A stretch of DNA of 21,417 nt from the NCBI GenBank assembly GCA_021162325.1, contig JAGGYV010000112.1, forward strand, positions 1-21,417. Direction: 5' to 3'. The notes beneath the pieces are model-generated. The model saw only the letters and a program-made list of their open reading frames with translations, was not told where the DNA came from and made no database searches. Source of the stretch: Desulfobacteraceae bacterium. Lineage in GTDB: Bacteria; Desulfobacterota; Desulfobacteria; Desulfobacterales; Desulfosalsimonadaceae. A program made the position numbers and the translations under genes. Positions within the stretch are counted from its first letter, which is position 1. Every line of letters begins with the position of its first letter. This document shows positions 1 to 8,300 of the stretch, in pieces.

Positions 1-830
1 ATATGTTCCAGTTATATGCCGTCAAACAAATGTTTATCTGCCTGGTGACCTGCCTGGCGGCGGAAACGATTTTTATTAAAATGCGCAGCCGATCCTTCAC
101 GTTATCGGATTGTTCAGCGGCAGTCACCGGCATCATACTCGGCCTGTCACTTCCAGTTACCGCTCCCTGGTACGTCGGTGTAATCGCCTCAGTGGTCGCC
201 ATTGGCATCGGAAAGGTCATTTTCGGTGGTCTGGGCATGAACCTGTTTAACCCGGCAATGGTGGGACGCGCATTTGTTATGATTGCCTTTGCCGGAGTTA
301 TGGCGGCTTCCGGGTACGAAAACCTTCATACCGGCATCGATGCCCTCACCCAGGCAACGCCCTTAAACGCCTTCAAGCAAATGGGTATTTCCACTCCCCT
401 CAAGGATCTGTTCTTCGGATTCACCAACGGCAGCCCGGGAGAAATCAGCGCGCTTGCCTGCCTGATCGGCGGGGCATTCCTTTGTATCCGGAGAACCGCT
501 TCCTGGGAAATCCCGGCCGGGATTATTGCCATGGTTCTGATCATGGGCGGCCTGGCTGAATTTATGGGGACCGCCTCGGACTGGACAGTACTTCATCACC
601 TTTTCTCCGGCTCACTCTTATTCGGCGCTTTTTTCATTGCCACAGACCCGGTCACCAGCCCACTGACAGCAAAGGGCAAATTTATTTTCGGCGCCGGTAT
701 CGGTTTTTTTATCATGGTCCTCCGTCTTTTCAGCGGATACCCTGAAGGGGTGATGTTTGCCGTATTGTTGATGAATGCACTGACGCCGCTGATCAATCGC
801 TGGTCGATTCCAAAGGCTATGGGAGAATAA
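1..830 (+). CDS. rnfD: Rnf complex membrane subunit RnfD (5' end cut by window)
   Basis: Integral membrane subunit of the ion-translocating ferredoxin:NAD+ oxidoreductase (Rnf), which carries covalent FMN. Visible are about eight hydrophobic segments, the conserved stretch GLSLP (visible residues 46-50), GMNLFNPAMVGRAF (about 78-91) and the TQATPLNAF stretch (116-124), whose Thr119 fits the S/TxAT flavinylation motif of RnfD/NqrB. It ends with TDPVTSP in the last third, also typical. The frame is open back to the window edge and the family is usually 310-350 residues, so the first visible ATG (position 3) is probably internal and some N-terminal sequence is missing. The gene stops 5 bp before rnfG, and the order D-G-E-A-B follows the standard rnfCDGEAB operon. 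Confidence 0.93.
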   Translation, partial: MFQLYAVKQMFICLVTCLAAETIFIKMRSRSFTLSDCSAAVTGIILGLSLPVTAPWYVGVIASVVAIGIGKVIFGGLGMNLFNPAMVGRAFVMIAFAGVMAASGYENLHTGIDALTQATPLNAFKQMGISTPLKDLFFGFTNGSPGEISALACLIGGAFLCIRRTASWEIPAGIIAMVLIMGGLAEFMGTASDWTVLHHLFSGSLLFGAFFIATDPVTSPLTAKGKFIFGAGIGFFIMVLRLFSGYPEGVMFAVLLMNALTPLINRWSIPKAMGE

Positions 831-835
831 ACGAA

Positions 836-1552
836 ATGAACACATCACAACAAATAATGCCGGACAACAACAGCCGGATTTCCAATTCTTTTTTAGTCCA
901 GGCCTGGCTGGTCCTGCTGCTGGCATCCTTTTTCGGCGCATCTCTGGCCGGTATCCAGCTGACCCTTGCCCCGAAAATAGAAGCCAACAAACTGAATGAA
1001 ACCCTTGAAAAGGTACCGGAACTAATTTTGGGGGCAGATGCCGCACAAGTAATGAAAAATACAAACCAGCAAATGAAAATTGACCAAAAATTTATTGAAG
1101 CCGGTAAAAAAACATACAGCGTATTCCAAGCCAAAATTGACGGACAAACCGCCGGCTGGGTCGCAAAAGCGTCCGGCCAGGGATATGGTGACAAAATCGA
1201 ATTATTGGTTGGACTAAATGCGACCGCACAAACCATTACCGGCCTGTTTATAATTGATCAGAAGGAAACGCCGGGACTGGGAAATAACATTGTGCTGCCT
1301 GCCTGGCGGAACCAGTTTATCAATAAATCAACGCAACAGTCGTTGACAGCGGTTAAAACAAAAGCTTCTGCGCCCAATGAAATTAATGCCATTACCGGTG
1401 CGACCATTTCATCACGAAGTGTTTGCAATATTGTCAATCAAACCATAGACAACCTGAGGCAGCCGTTGGCAACAGCCGCCTTAGACAGACAGACCCCTTC
1501 TGACAATCAGACGAATAATAGTCAGACGAATAATAATCAGGAGAAAAAATAA
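836..1552 (+). CDS. rnfG: Rnf complex subunit RnfG (FMN-binding)
   Basis: Flavoprotein subunit of Rnf: one N-terminal membrane helix (about residues 19-41) and a periplasmic/exterior FMN-binding domain. The flavinylation motif is TGAT at 187-190 (Thr190 as attachment site) followed by ISSRSV, preceded by the family hallmark KETPGLGN (143-150). It is 238 residues long, with a low-complexity Asn/Gln-rich C-terminus from about residue 218 onward that is not part of the FMN domain. The start has a GGAGA-like ribosome site overlapping the end of rnfD, and it stops 4 bp before rnfE, so translation is tightly coupled. In the complex it should relay electrons between RnfD, the A/E iron centre and RnfB/C. 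Confidence 0.94.
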   Translation: MNTSQQIMPDNNSRISNSFLVQAWLVLLLASFFGASLAGIQLTLAPKIEANKLNETLEKVPELILGADAAQVMKNTNQQMKIDQKFIEAGKKTYSVFQAKIDGQTAGWVAKASGQGYGDKIELLVGLNATAQTITGLFIIDQKETPGLGNNIVLPAWRNQFINKSTQQSLTAVKTKASAPNEINAITGATISSRSVCNIVNQTIDNLRQPLATAALDRQTPSDNQTNNSQTNNNQEKK

Positions 1553-1556
1553 GGAT

Positions 1557-2171
1557 ATGGCCGATCAACCAACCGCCTTTGAGCGATTCACCCAAGGTAT
1601 CTTGCCGGAAAACCCGGTTTACCGGCAATTGCTGGGACTTTGTGCAACGCTGGCAGTAACCAACACCATGAAGGGAGCGATGACCATGGCCGGGGCCGTG
1701 CTTTTTGTTCTGTTATGTGCGAATGTCATCATCAGCCTGATTCGCAATCTCTTGAAGCCCCATTTGCGTATTGTTATTTTCACGCTGACCATCGCCACAT
1801 TTGTGACCATCGTAGACCGGTTTCTGGCGGCTTACATGTACCAAATGAGCAAAAGCCTGGGACCGTATATCCCGTTGATTATCGTTAATTGTATTATTAT
1901 CTGCCGATGTGAAGTCTGCGCATCCAAACAGTCGGTTTTCACCGCTGCTTCCGACGCTATCGGCCAGTCACTGGGGTTCGCTCTTGCCATGGCCAGTATC
2001 GCATCCGTACGTGAAATTCTGGGCACCGGTATGTTTTTCGGATTCCGGGTGCTGCCTGCTGCATGGCCGGACTGGGTGATCATGGTGTTGCCGCCCGGCG
2101 CGTTTCTCACATTCGGACTGCTCTTAGGCGCGATAAACTGGGTCGTTGCCATGAAGAAGGCCAAAGGCTAA
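1557..2171 (+). CDS. rnfE: Rnf complex membrane subunit RnfE
   Basis: Six-helix membrane subunit, 204 residues, homologous to RnfA and packed against it in inverted topology. The two Cys expected to bind the intramembrane iron centre are visible: Cys29 in LLGLCATLAVTN and Cys112 in IIVNCIIICRCE. The motif that usually reads NCxIxGRxE is here NCIIICRCEVCA, which adds extra cysteines (116, 118, 121). An AAGGA ribosome site lies just ahead of the ATG, within the end of rnfG. It is followed by a 173-nt gap holding a repeat element rather than the few bases seen between the other rnf genes. Confidence 0.93.
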   Translation: MADQPTAFERFTQGILPENPVYRQLLGLCATLAVTNTMKGAMTMAGAVLFVLLCANVIISLIRNLLKPHLRIVIFTLTIATFVTIVDRFLAAYMYQMSKSLGPYIPLIIVNCIIICRCEVCASKQSVFTAASDAIGQSLGFALAMASIASVREILGTGMFFGFRVLPAAWPDWVIMVLPPGAFLTFGLLLGAINWVVAMKKAKG

Positions 2172-2320
2172 AGGCTGAAGGCTAAAGGCTGAAGGCTAAA
2201 GGCTGAAGGCTGAAGGATAAAAGAATTAAAATATTTAAAATCAGGCATGATGACTGCTATCCGGAAAAAAAACATTAATTTTGATGATTTTCTCCCCGGC
2301 CTTCAGCCTTCAGCCTAAAC
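2162..2320. repeat. Tandem heptamer repeats with distal inverted arm between rnfE and rnfA
   Basis: From the last codons of rnfE, the 7-mers GGCTAAA and GGCTGAA alternate six to seven times up to about 2216. After an AT-rich spacer, the inverted sequence CCTTCAGCCTTCAGCC occurs at 2300-2315. It is the perfect 16-nt complement of 2201-2216, so the transcript can fold into a long stem with an 83-nt loop. Function is unknown; in the operon it could stabilise or attenuate the distal rnfAB message. No open reading frame or transposase is associated with it. Confidence 0.85.
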
Positions 2321-2344
2321 CCCTGTTCTTTTTAAGGTGAAAAA

Positions 2345-3187
2345 ATGAATTACCTGATTGACATCATGCTGATTGCCGTCAGCGCAGCTTTGATCAACAA
2401 CTTTGTGTTGTATTATTTTGTCGGCATCTGCCCGTTCATCGGCGTATCCCGCCAGATCGACATGGCGGTCGGCATGGGCCTTGCGGTAACGTTTGTCATT
2501 ACCATTGCCGCATTTCTTAGCTGGACCATAACCACTATGGTGCTCATTCCAGGGGCACCTTTGACCGCATGGCTCGGCGGATTTTTCATGCCGCCGGATG
2601 CCGCCGCCCGGATTGATCTGACAATTTTGAGCTATATTGTTTATATTTTTGCCATTGCATCATCTGTTCAATTTGTTGAAATGTATGTCCGCAAGTTCTT
2701 CCCGGCACTGTATAAATCGTTCGGCGTTTTCCTGCCGTTAATCACGACCAACTGCGCCATCCTGTTTGCCTGCCTGATCATCATGAGCCATGTTGCCGGC
2801 GTAGACAATCCGGCGGACGCCTGGGACCTGGGACGCTCCCTGACACTGGCATTTTTTGGCGGCATCGGGTTTACCATTGCCATTGTTATTATGGCCGGAA
2901 TTAGGGAAGAGCTGGATTTCTGCGATGTCCCGGAAGCATTAAAAGGGGCTGCCATCACACTGATCGTTGCCGGTATTTTATCCATGGCCTTTATGGGTTT
3001 TACCGGGGTGGATACGGGCTTAAAAAATGCGCTGAAAAATAATTCCAAAAAACAAGTTTCTTTAAATTTTAGCCCGGATAACGCTCATGTTTTAACTTAT
3101 AACCGCTATGCTTCACTGGACAGACAGGACTTCACCGCCGATATGTTAGACATTTGCATATCTTGGAGCAGAGAGGAGTTGTCATGA
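2345..3187 (+). CDS. rnfA: Rnf complex membrane subunit RnfA with C-terminal extension
   Basis: Membrane subunit that pairs with RnfE around an intramembrane iron centre. Family marks are INNFVLYYFVGICPFIGVS (17-35, Cys29), LPLITTNCAIL (130-140, Cys137) and the closing SMAFMGFTG (213-221), which is close to the natural C-terminus in relatives such as E. coli RsxA (193 residues). This protein runs to 280 residues. Some extra length is in a loop around 70-95, and the last ~55 residues (about 226-280) are a polar, non-membrane tail without recognised homology. The stop overlaps the rnfB start as ATGA (3184-3187), so the tail appears to be translated. An AAGGTG ribosome site precedes the ATG. Confidence 0.92.
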   Translation: MNYLIDIMLIAVSAALINNFVLYYFVGICPFIGVSRQIDMAVGMGLAVTFVITIAAFLSWTITTMVLIPGAPLTAWLGGFFMPPDAAARIDLTILSYIVYIFAIASSVQFVEMYVRKFFPALYKSFGVFLPLITTNCAILFACLIIMSHVAGVDNPADAWDLGRSLTLAFFGGIGFTIAIVIMAGIREELDFCDVPEALKGAAITLIVAGILSMAFMGFTGVDTGLKNALKNNSKKQVSLNFSPDNAHVLTYNRYASLDRQDFTADMLDICISWSREELS

Positions 3188-4080
3188 CTTTTGTAACCAT
3201 CGGGCTGGCTGCCGGCACCATGCTGGTTATGGGCCTTGTTTTTTCCTATATTCTGGGATGGGCGAATACCACTTTCCATGTCGAAGTGGATCCCCGGATT
3301 GATGCTATTATGGATGCGCTGCCGGGTGCCAACTGCGGCGGATGCGGATTTATCGGCTGCGGGGAATATGCCGAGGCCGTAGTGGGGGGGGAAGTCGTCA
3401 ACAAATGTACTGTCGGCGGTGAAGGCTGCGCAGCGGACCTGGCCCAGATCATGGGCGTGGAATTAGGGGAATCCCTTCCATTCAGACCGGTGGTCCATTG
3501 CGGTGCCCATTATGAAGAACGCCTGGGCCGAACGGAGTATCATGGCGAACAGCGTTGTATTTCCGCCAATATTGTGGCGGATGTCCAGGGATGCACTTAC
3601 GGATGTCTTGGTTTTGGAGACTGCGCCAGTGTTTGCAACTATGACGCCATTCATGTGATTGACGGCCTGGCAACGGTTGATTATGATAAATGTATCGGCT
3701 GCGGCGCCTGTGCCGATGTCTGCCCGAGAAATATTATTACCATCACCCCGTTTAAAGCAGAACGCATCCTTGCGATCACCTGCTCAAACAAGGACAAAGG
3801 CAAGGATATAACAAAAGTATGCACCGTAGGCTGCATCGGATGCGGGGCCTGTGCCCGGGCATCTGACCTGTTTACCATCGAAAATAACCTTTCGACCATT
3901 AATTACGATGCATATAATGCGGAATGCGGACTGGACGTCATGAAAGCCTGCGAAAAATGTCCACGGCAAAGAATTATTTTTGTTGGAAAATCAACTTCCG
4001 ATGAAGTAGCCGAATTCACCGGTGAAGTGGTTACACCTGATTTTAAAACAACGGTGGATGATACCGAGTGGCGGGGATAG
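3184..4080 (+). CDS. rnfB: Rnf complex iron-sulfur subunit RnfB
   Basis: Ferredoxin-interacting polyferredoxin subunit of Rnf, 298 residues. Order of parts: N-terminal membrane helix (about 5-25); the 4Fe-4S domain C51xxC54xxxxC59 with C75 (ANCGGCGFIGCG motif); then Cys-rich clusters at 137/141/147/151, 170/173/176/180 and 213/217/220/223; then C248, C256 and C259. The start at 3184 is chosen because a GAGGAG site lies 5 bp upstream and the protein then opens with the membrane helix. An earlier in-frame ATG at 3154 would add ten residues encoded by the rnfA tail. It is the last gene of the rnf operon and is followed by a palindromic doublet. Confidence 0.94.
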   Translation: MTFVTIGLAAGTMLVMGLVFSYILGWANTTFHVEVDPRIDAIMDALPGANCGGCGFIGCGEYAEAVVGGEVVNKCTVGGEGCAADLAQIMGVELGESLPFRPVVHCGAHYEERLGRTEYHGEQRCISANIVADVQGCTYGCLGFGDCASVCNYDAIHVIDGLATVDYDKCIGCGACADVCPRNIITITPFKAERILAITCSNKDKGKDITKVCTVGCIGCGACARASDLFTIENNLSTINYDAYNAECGLDVMKACEKCPRQRIIFVGKSTSDEVAEFTGEVVTPDFKTTVDDTEWRG

Positions 4081-4090
4081 AGATATAAGG

Positions 4091-4186
4091 TAGGCCGGAT
4101 TAGCGGATCACCACGTAATCCGGCAAAATTCCGGAATACATAGTTTCAAAAATGCCGGATTACGCTCTTCGAGCTAATCCGGCCTA
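4091..4186. repeat. REP-like nested palindrome doublet between convergent rnfB and miaA
   Basis: Outer arms TAGGCCGGATTAGC (4091-4104) and GCTAATCCGGCCTA (4173-4186) are perfect 14-bp inverted repeats. Inner arms GTAATCCGGCA (4115-4125) and TGCCGGATTAC (4153-4163) are perfect 11-bp inverted repeats. Each half can also fold by itself through GCCGGATTA/TAATCCGGC. This is the architecture of paired REP units. It lies between two convergent genes, where it may act as a bidirectional transcript end or mRNA-stabilising structure. Confidence 0.85.
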
Positions 4187-4213
4187 CATCAAAAAGCACC
4201 GACTTCATATTTA

Positions 4214-5146
4214 TTACGACCCCTCTAAAAAGCCCCGCACTTCTGCCATCACCCCATCCGCATCCGCCGGCGCTTTCCATATCATCTCCGTATCCTTCCG
4301 AAACCAGGTCAGTTGACGTTTGGCAAACCGCCGGGTGTCCCGCTTTAATGTATATACGGTTTCATCCCAGGTATTTTTTTCATTGATATAATTCACCATA
4401 TGCCGATAACCGATAGACTGCATGGATTTTAAATCTCCGGAATACCCTTTTTGCAAAAGCGACTTTACTTCCGCAAGCAATCCATCCTCAATCATCTGAT
4501 CCACCCGCCGATTAATCCGGTCATAAAGGACCTCCCGATCGATAAACAAACAAATTTTCAACACATCAAACGGACTTTCTTTAAACCCGTGCCGCTGCTG
4601 GTATTCCGACATGGGTTTTCCGCTCATTTCAAAAACGGCCAACGCCCGGATCACCCGGTACGCATCATTGACGTGTATCCGTGAGGCGGCCTCCGGATCA
4701 CAGACACAAAGCCTTTCGTATAGCGCCTGAGTACCGTCTGAATCAGCTTCATTGCCTAATCGATTAATAATCACGGGGTCAACCGATTTCGCCTCAAACA
4801 ATCCATGCAAAAGAGCCTTGATATAGAATCCCGTTCCGCCAACGATAAAGGGGACCTGATGCCGGTCATAAATTTGCGCGATGGCCTGCCGGCCTTCCTG
4901 ATAGAATTTTGCGGCATCAAAGGGCTCATCCGGATCAACGATATCAATCATATAATGGGGTACCCGGCGCAATTCCCCGGCCGCCGACTTGGCAGTTCCG
5001 ATATTCATGTATCTGTAAATCTGCATGGAATCGGCACTGACGATGCTGCCGTGAAACGCTTCCGCCAGAGACAGGGACAATTCCGTTTTACCGATACCGG
5101 TGGGGCCACAAATCACAACAATCTTTTGGTTACTACTTTCAAGCAT
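4214..5146 (-). CDS. miaA: tRNA dimethylallyltransferase MiaA
   Basis: Transfers a dimethylallyl group to N6 of A37 in tRNAs reading UNN codons, the first step of ms2i6A formation. It is 310 residues long, normal for the family. The P-loop GPTGIGKT (14-21) is followed by SADSMQIYRYMNIGTAK (37-53), the HYMID motif (64-68), FIVGGTGFYIKAL (100-112) and the C-terminal RRFAKRQLTWFRK motif. The start has an AGGA site 9 nt upstream. It is transcribed convergently to rnfB and divergently from the hdr locus, with no functional link to either apparent. Confidence 0.96.
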   Translation of the reverse strand: MLESSNQKIVVICGPTGIGKTELSLSLAEAFHGSIVSADSMQIYRYMNIGTAKSAAGELRRVPHYMIDIVDPDEPFDAAKFYQEGRQAIAQIYDRHQVPFIVGGTGFYIKALLHGLFEAKSVDPVIINRLGNEADSDGTQALYERLCVCDPEAASRIHVNDAYRVIRALAVFEMSGKPMSEYQQRHGFKESPFDVLKICLFIDREVLYDRINRRVDQMIEDGLLAEVKSLLQKGYSGDLKSMQSIGYRHMVNYINEKNTWDETVYTLKRDTRRFAKRQLTWFRKDTEMIWKAPADADGVMAEVRGFLEGS

Positions 5147-5232
5147 TAATTATATTCCTGACTGATCTTTCGGAAAACACAATAAAAAAATTTAAACTAT
5201 CGATGTACGGTAGAATTTCTCATAAAATTTTA

Positions 5233-5261
5233 TTGACATCATAATCGATTAAATATATCAA
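5233..5261 (+). promoter_or_regulatory. Candidate sigma-70 promoter for the hdrA-like gene
   Basis: TTGACA at 5233-5238 is followed after 17 nt by TATCAA (5256-5261) in an AT-rich divergent intergenic region of about 240 bp between miaA and the hdrA-like gene. This predicts a leader of about 120 nt. The -35 box is perfect but the -10 box is only moderate; overlapping TATATC two bases upstream is an alternative. Confidence 0.4.
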
Positions 5262-5385
5262 GATAATTTGTATTAATAGCATATGCAATCACTTACCCTT
5301 TGATTTTATATAGTTTTCTGTTAACAATGCGGATCTTGCTGTGTTAACACTTGATCCTGCGATTCTTTTACAGGAGTTAACTACT

Positions 5386-8300
5386 ATGGCCAAAGATATT
5401 ATCGGTTCTGTAATGGTAGTAGGTGGTGGCATTGCCGGAATGCAATCTGCCCTGGACCTAGCGGATTCCGGATATTACGTTCATCTGATTGAAAGAAGTC
5501 CGTCCATCGGCGGGGCTATGTCCCAGCTGGATAAAACATTCCCCACCAATGACTGTGCCATGTGAATTATCTCGCCTAAACTGGTCGAGGTCGGCCGGAA
5601 CTTAAATATCGAGTTGCATACCCTTTCAGAGGTAACCTCTGTTTCCGGAGATGCAGGAAATTTCACTGTCTCTCTGAAAAAAGACGCTCGTTACATTGAT
5701 ATCAATAAATGCACGGGATGCGGCGACTGTGCAGCAGCCTGCCCGGTAAGCCTGCCCAGCCTGTTTGAACAGGGACTGGGCGATCGGAAAGCCACTTATC
5801 GGCCATACGCCCAGGCCGTCCCAGGGGCATACGCTATTACCAAAAAGGACAAATCACCGTGTACCAACGCGTGTCCGGACCATGTAAACGCCCATGCTTA
5901 TGTGTCCCTGGTGTCCCAGAAAAAATACCCCGAAGCCCTGGAAGTCATCAATCGGACCCTCCCGCTGCCAGGCATCATCGGTCGTGTGTGTCCTCACCCT
6001 TGCGAAGACGTTTGTCGTCGACAGGAAGTGGATGCGCCTATCTCCATATGCACCATCAAACGATTTGTCGCGGATCAGGTGGATGTGGAAAGCACCCCGA
6101 TTCCGGAAATTACCCCACGCAATGAAAAAGTTGCCATTATCGGTGCGGGCCCGGCCGGTTTGAGCGCTGCTTACTTTCTGGCCCTGGAAGGCTTTGCGGT
6201 AACGATTTTCGAGTCACTACCGGTTGGCGGCGGTATGCTCAGGGTTGGAATTCCCGATTACCGTCTGCCGCCGTCCGTTCTGGAGCAGGAAATACGATCC
6301 ATCACCCGGCTGGGAGTGGATATCCGCTATAACACGGCACTGGGGCATGATATTACCATCGACAGCCTTATGGCGGACGGGTTTGAATCAGTCTATCTGG
6401 CCGTAGGCGCCCATGCCAGCATGAAGCTTAATATTCCCGGCGAAGATACTGAAGGCGTGATTACCGGTGTTCAGTTCCTCCGGGAAACCGCCTTGTATGA
6501 ACGCAAAAGTGTCAGTGGGCATGTGGTGGTTGTTGGCGGGGGAGACGTGGCTATTGACGCGGCCCGTTCTGCTGTTCGCATGGGGGCTGACAAGGTCAGT
6601 ATTCTTTATCGACGTACCCGGGCGGAAATGCCGGCACGCAATGAGGAAATTGAAGATGCCCTGGAAGAAGGTGTCCAGATTGAGTTCCTCATGGCACCCG
6701 TAGAAGTGGTGGCTGAAAACGGAAAAGTGACCGGCCTCAAATGCCTCAGCATGGAACTGGGCCAGCCGGATGAAAGCGGCCGGCGACGTCCCGTGCCCAT
6801 CCCAGGCAGTGAATTTATAGCGCCCTGTGACGTCATCATCCCGGCCATCGGCCAGCGGGTCAATCCGGCCTTTCTTGAAGGCTCCGATGGCGTGGAATTG
6901 ACCAAATGGAATACAATCATCGCGGACCCCATTTCCTGCGAGACTTCACGCAAGGGTGTTTTTGCCGGTGGTGACGCACAATCCGGCCCATGGATTGCCA
7001 TCGGCGCTGTGGCGGCAGGTCGTCAGGCTGCTGAATCCATTCGCAGACATATCAATGGTGAAAATCTCACGGCCGGGCGCGATCCTATTGAGGAGCCGCA
7101 GAAAAATTTTAACCCTATTCCCGACAATATCGAACGGCTGAACCGGGAACATATGGACCGCATTCCCATGCAGGACCGGCTGTCCGGATTTGCTGAAGTA
7201 GAAAAAGGGTTCACCGAAGAACAGGCCGTGGCTGAAGCTGGGAAATGCCTCAATTGCATGGTCTGCTGTGAATGCTATGAATGCGTGAAAGCCTGTGGGG
7301 CGGACGCTCTAACCCTGGCCACCCACCTGGAAAAACCCGCTGTGGAAGATCTTGATGTGGGCGCCATCGTCCTGGCCCCCGGTTTCAGCCCCTATGATCC
7401 CTCTGACCTGGATTTTTACGGATTTGGTGCCCTGCCCAATGTTGTGACCTCCATGCAATATGAACGGATGCTTTCTGCTTCCGGGCCTTTTGGCGGCCAT
7501 CTGGTGCGCCCGTCGGACCATCAGGAACCCAAAAAAATTGCCTGGATCCAGTGCGTCGGGTCCCGGGACCAGAACAAATGCAAAAACAGTTATTGCTCAT
7601 CGGTCTGCTGCATGTATGCCGTCAAGGAAGCCGTTATTTCCAAGGAACATGCCGGCGACGATCTTGAATGTGCCATCTTTTTCATGGACATGCGGACGCC
7701 TGGCAAAGAGTTTGAAAGATTTTATGAAGGCGCAAAAACAAAACACGGTATCCGGTTTGAGCGCAGCCGAATTCACACCATTGAACCCACGGCAGGGGGC
7801 AATGAACTTTCTATCAGATACGTCACTGAAGACGGAAAAACGATAAACGAAAAATTTGACATGATTGTCCTTTCCATCGGTCTTGAGACACCACCGGAAC
7901 TGGTCGAACTTGCCAATCGATTAAATATTGAGCTAACGCCCGGCAACTTCTGCAAAACCGAGACGTTTAATCCGGTGGCCACCTCCCGGGAGGGCATTTT
8001 TGTCTGCGGCGCATTCCAGGGGCCTAAGGATATTCCCCAGTCAGTGATTGACGCCAGCGCGGCCGCAGCAGCAGCCGGTGAAATGCTTACCATTGCCAGA
8101 AACACCATGACCAAAACAAAAGAAATCGTCCCGGAAACCAATGTGGTGGGCGAACGTCCGAAGATCGGGGTTTTTATCTGCAAATGCGGTACCAATATTG
8201 CCGGTGTCGTTGATGTCCCGGGTGTTCGTGATTATGCCGCCGGGCTCCCCTATGTTGAATATGTTAACGACAACCTGTACACTTGCTCTCAGGACACCCA

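Noticed and set aside
2162..2216. Tandem repeats as a small CRISPR array
   Set aside because: The units are 7 nt with no unique spacers, and no cas gene is present.
5341..5385. GTG at 5341 as start of the hdrA-like gene
   Set aside because: No ribosome-binding site precedes it, whereas ATG at 5386 has AGGAG at ideal spacing and begins directly with the flavin-binding fold.
5569..5591. Alternative SECIS stem ATCTCG/CGAGGT in the hdrA-like gene
   Set aside because: The apical loop would begin only about 11 nt after the UGA, shorter than the spacing usual for bacterial SECIS; the 5581-5598 hairpin fits better.
6606..7001. Long antisense open frames within the hdrA-like gene (for example 6606-7001 and 9046-9771 on the - strand)
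   Set aside because: They lie opposite a well-supported conserved coding sequence and show no domain or ribosome site; they are shadows of its codon usage.
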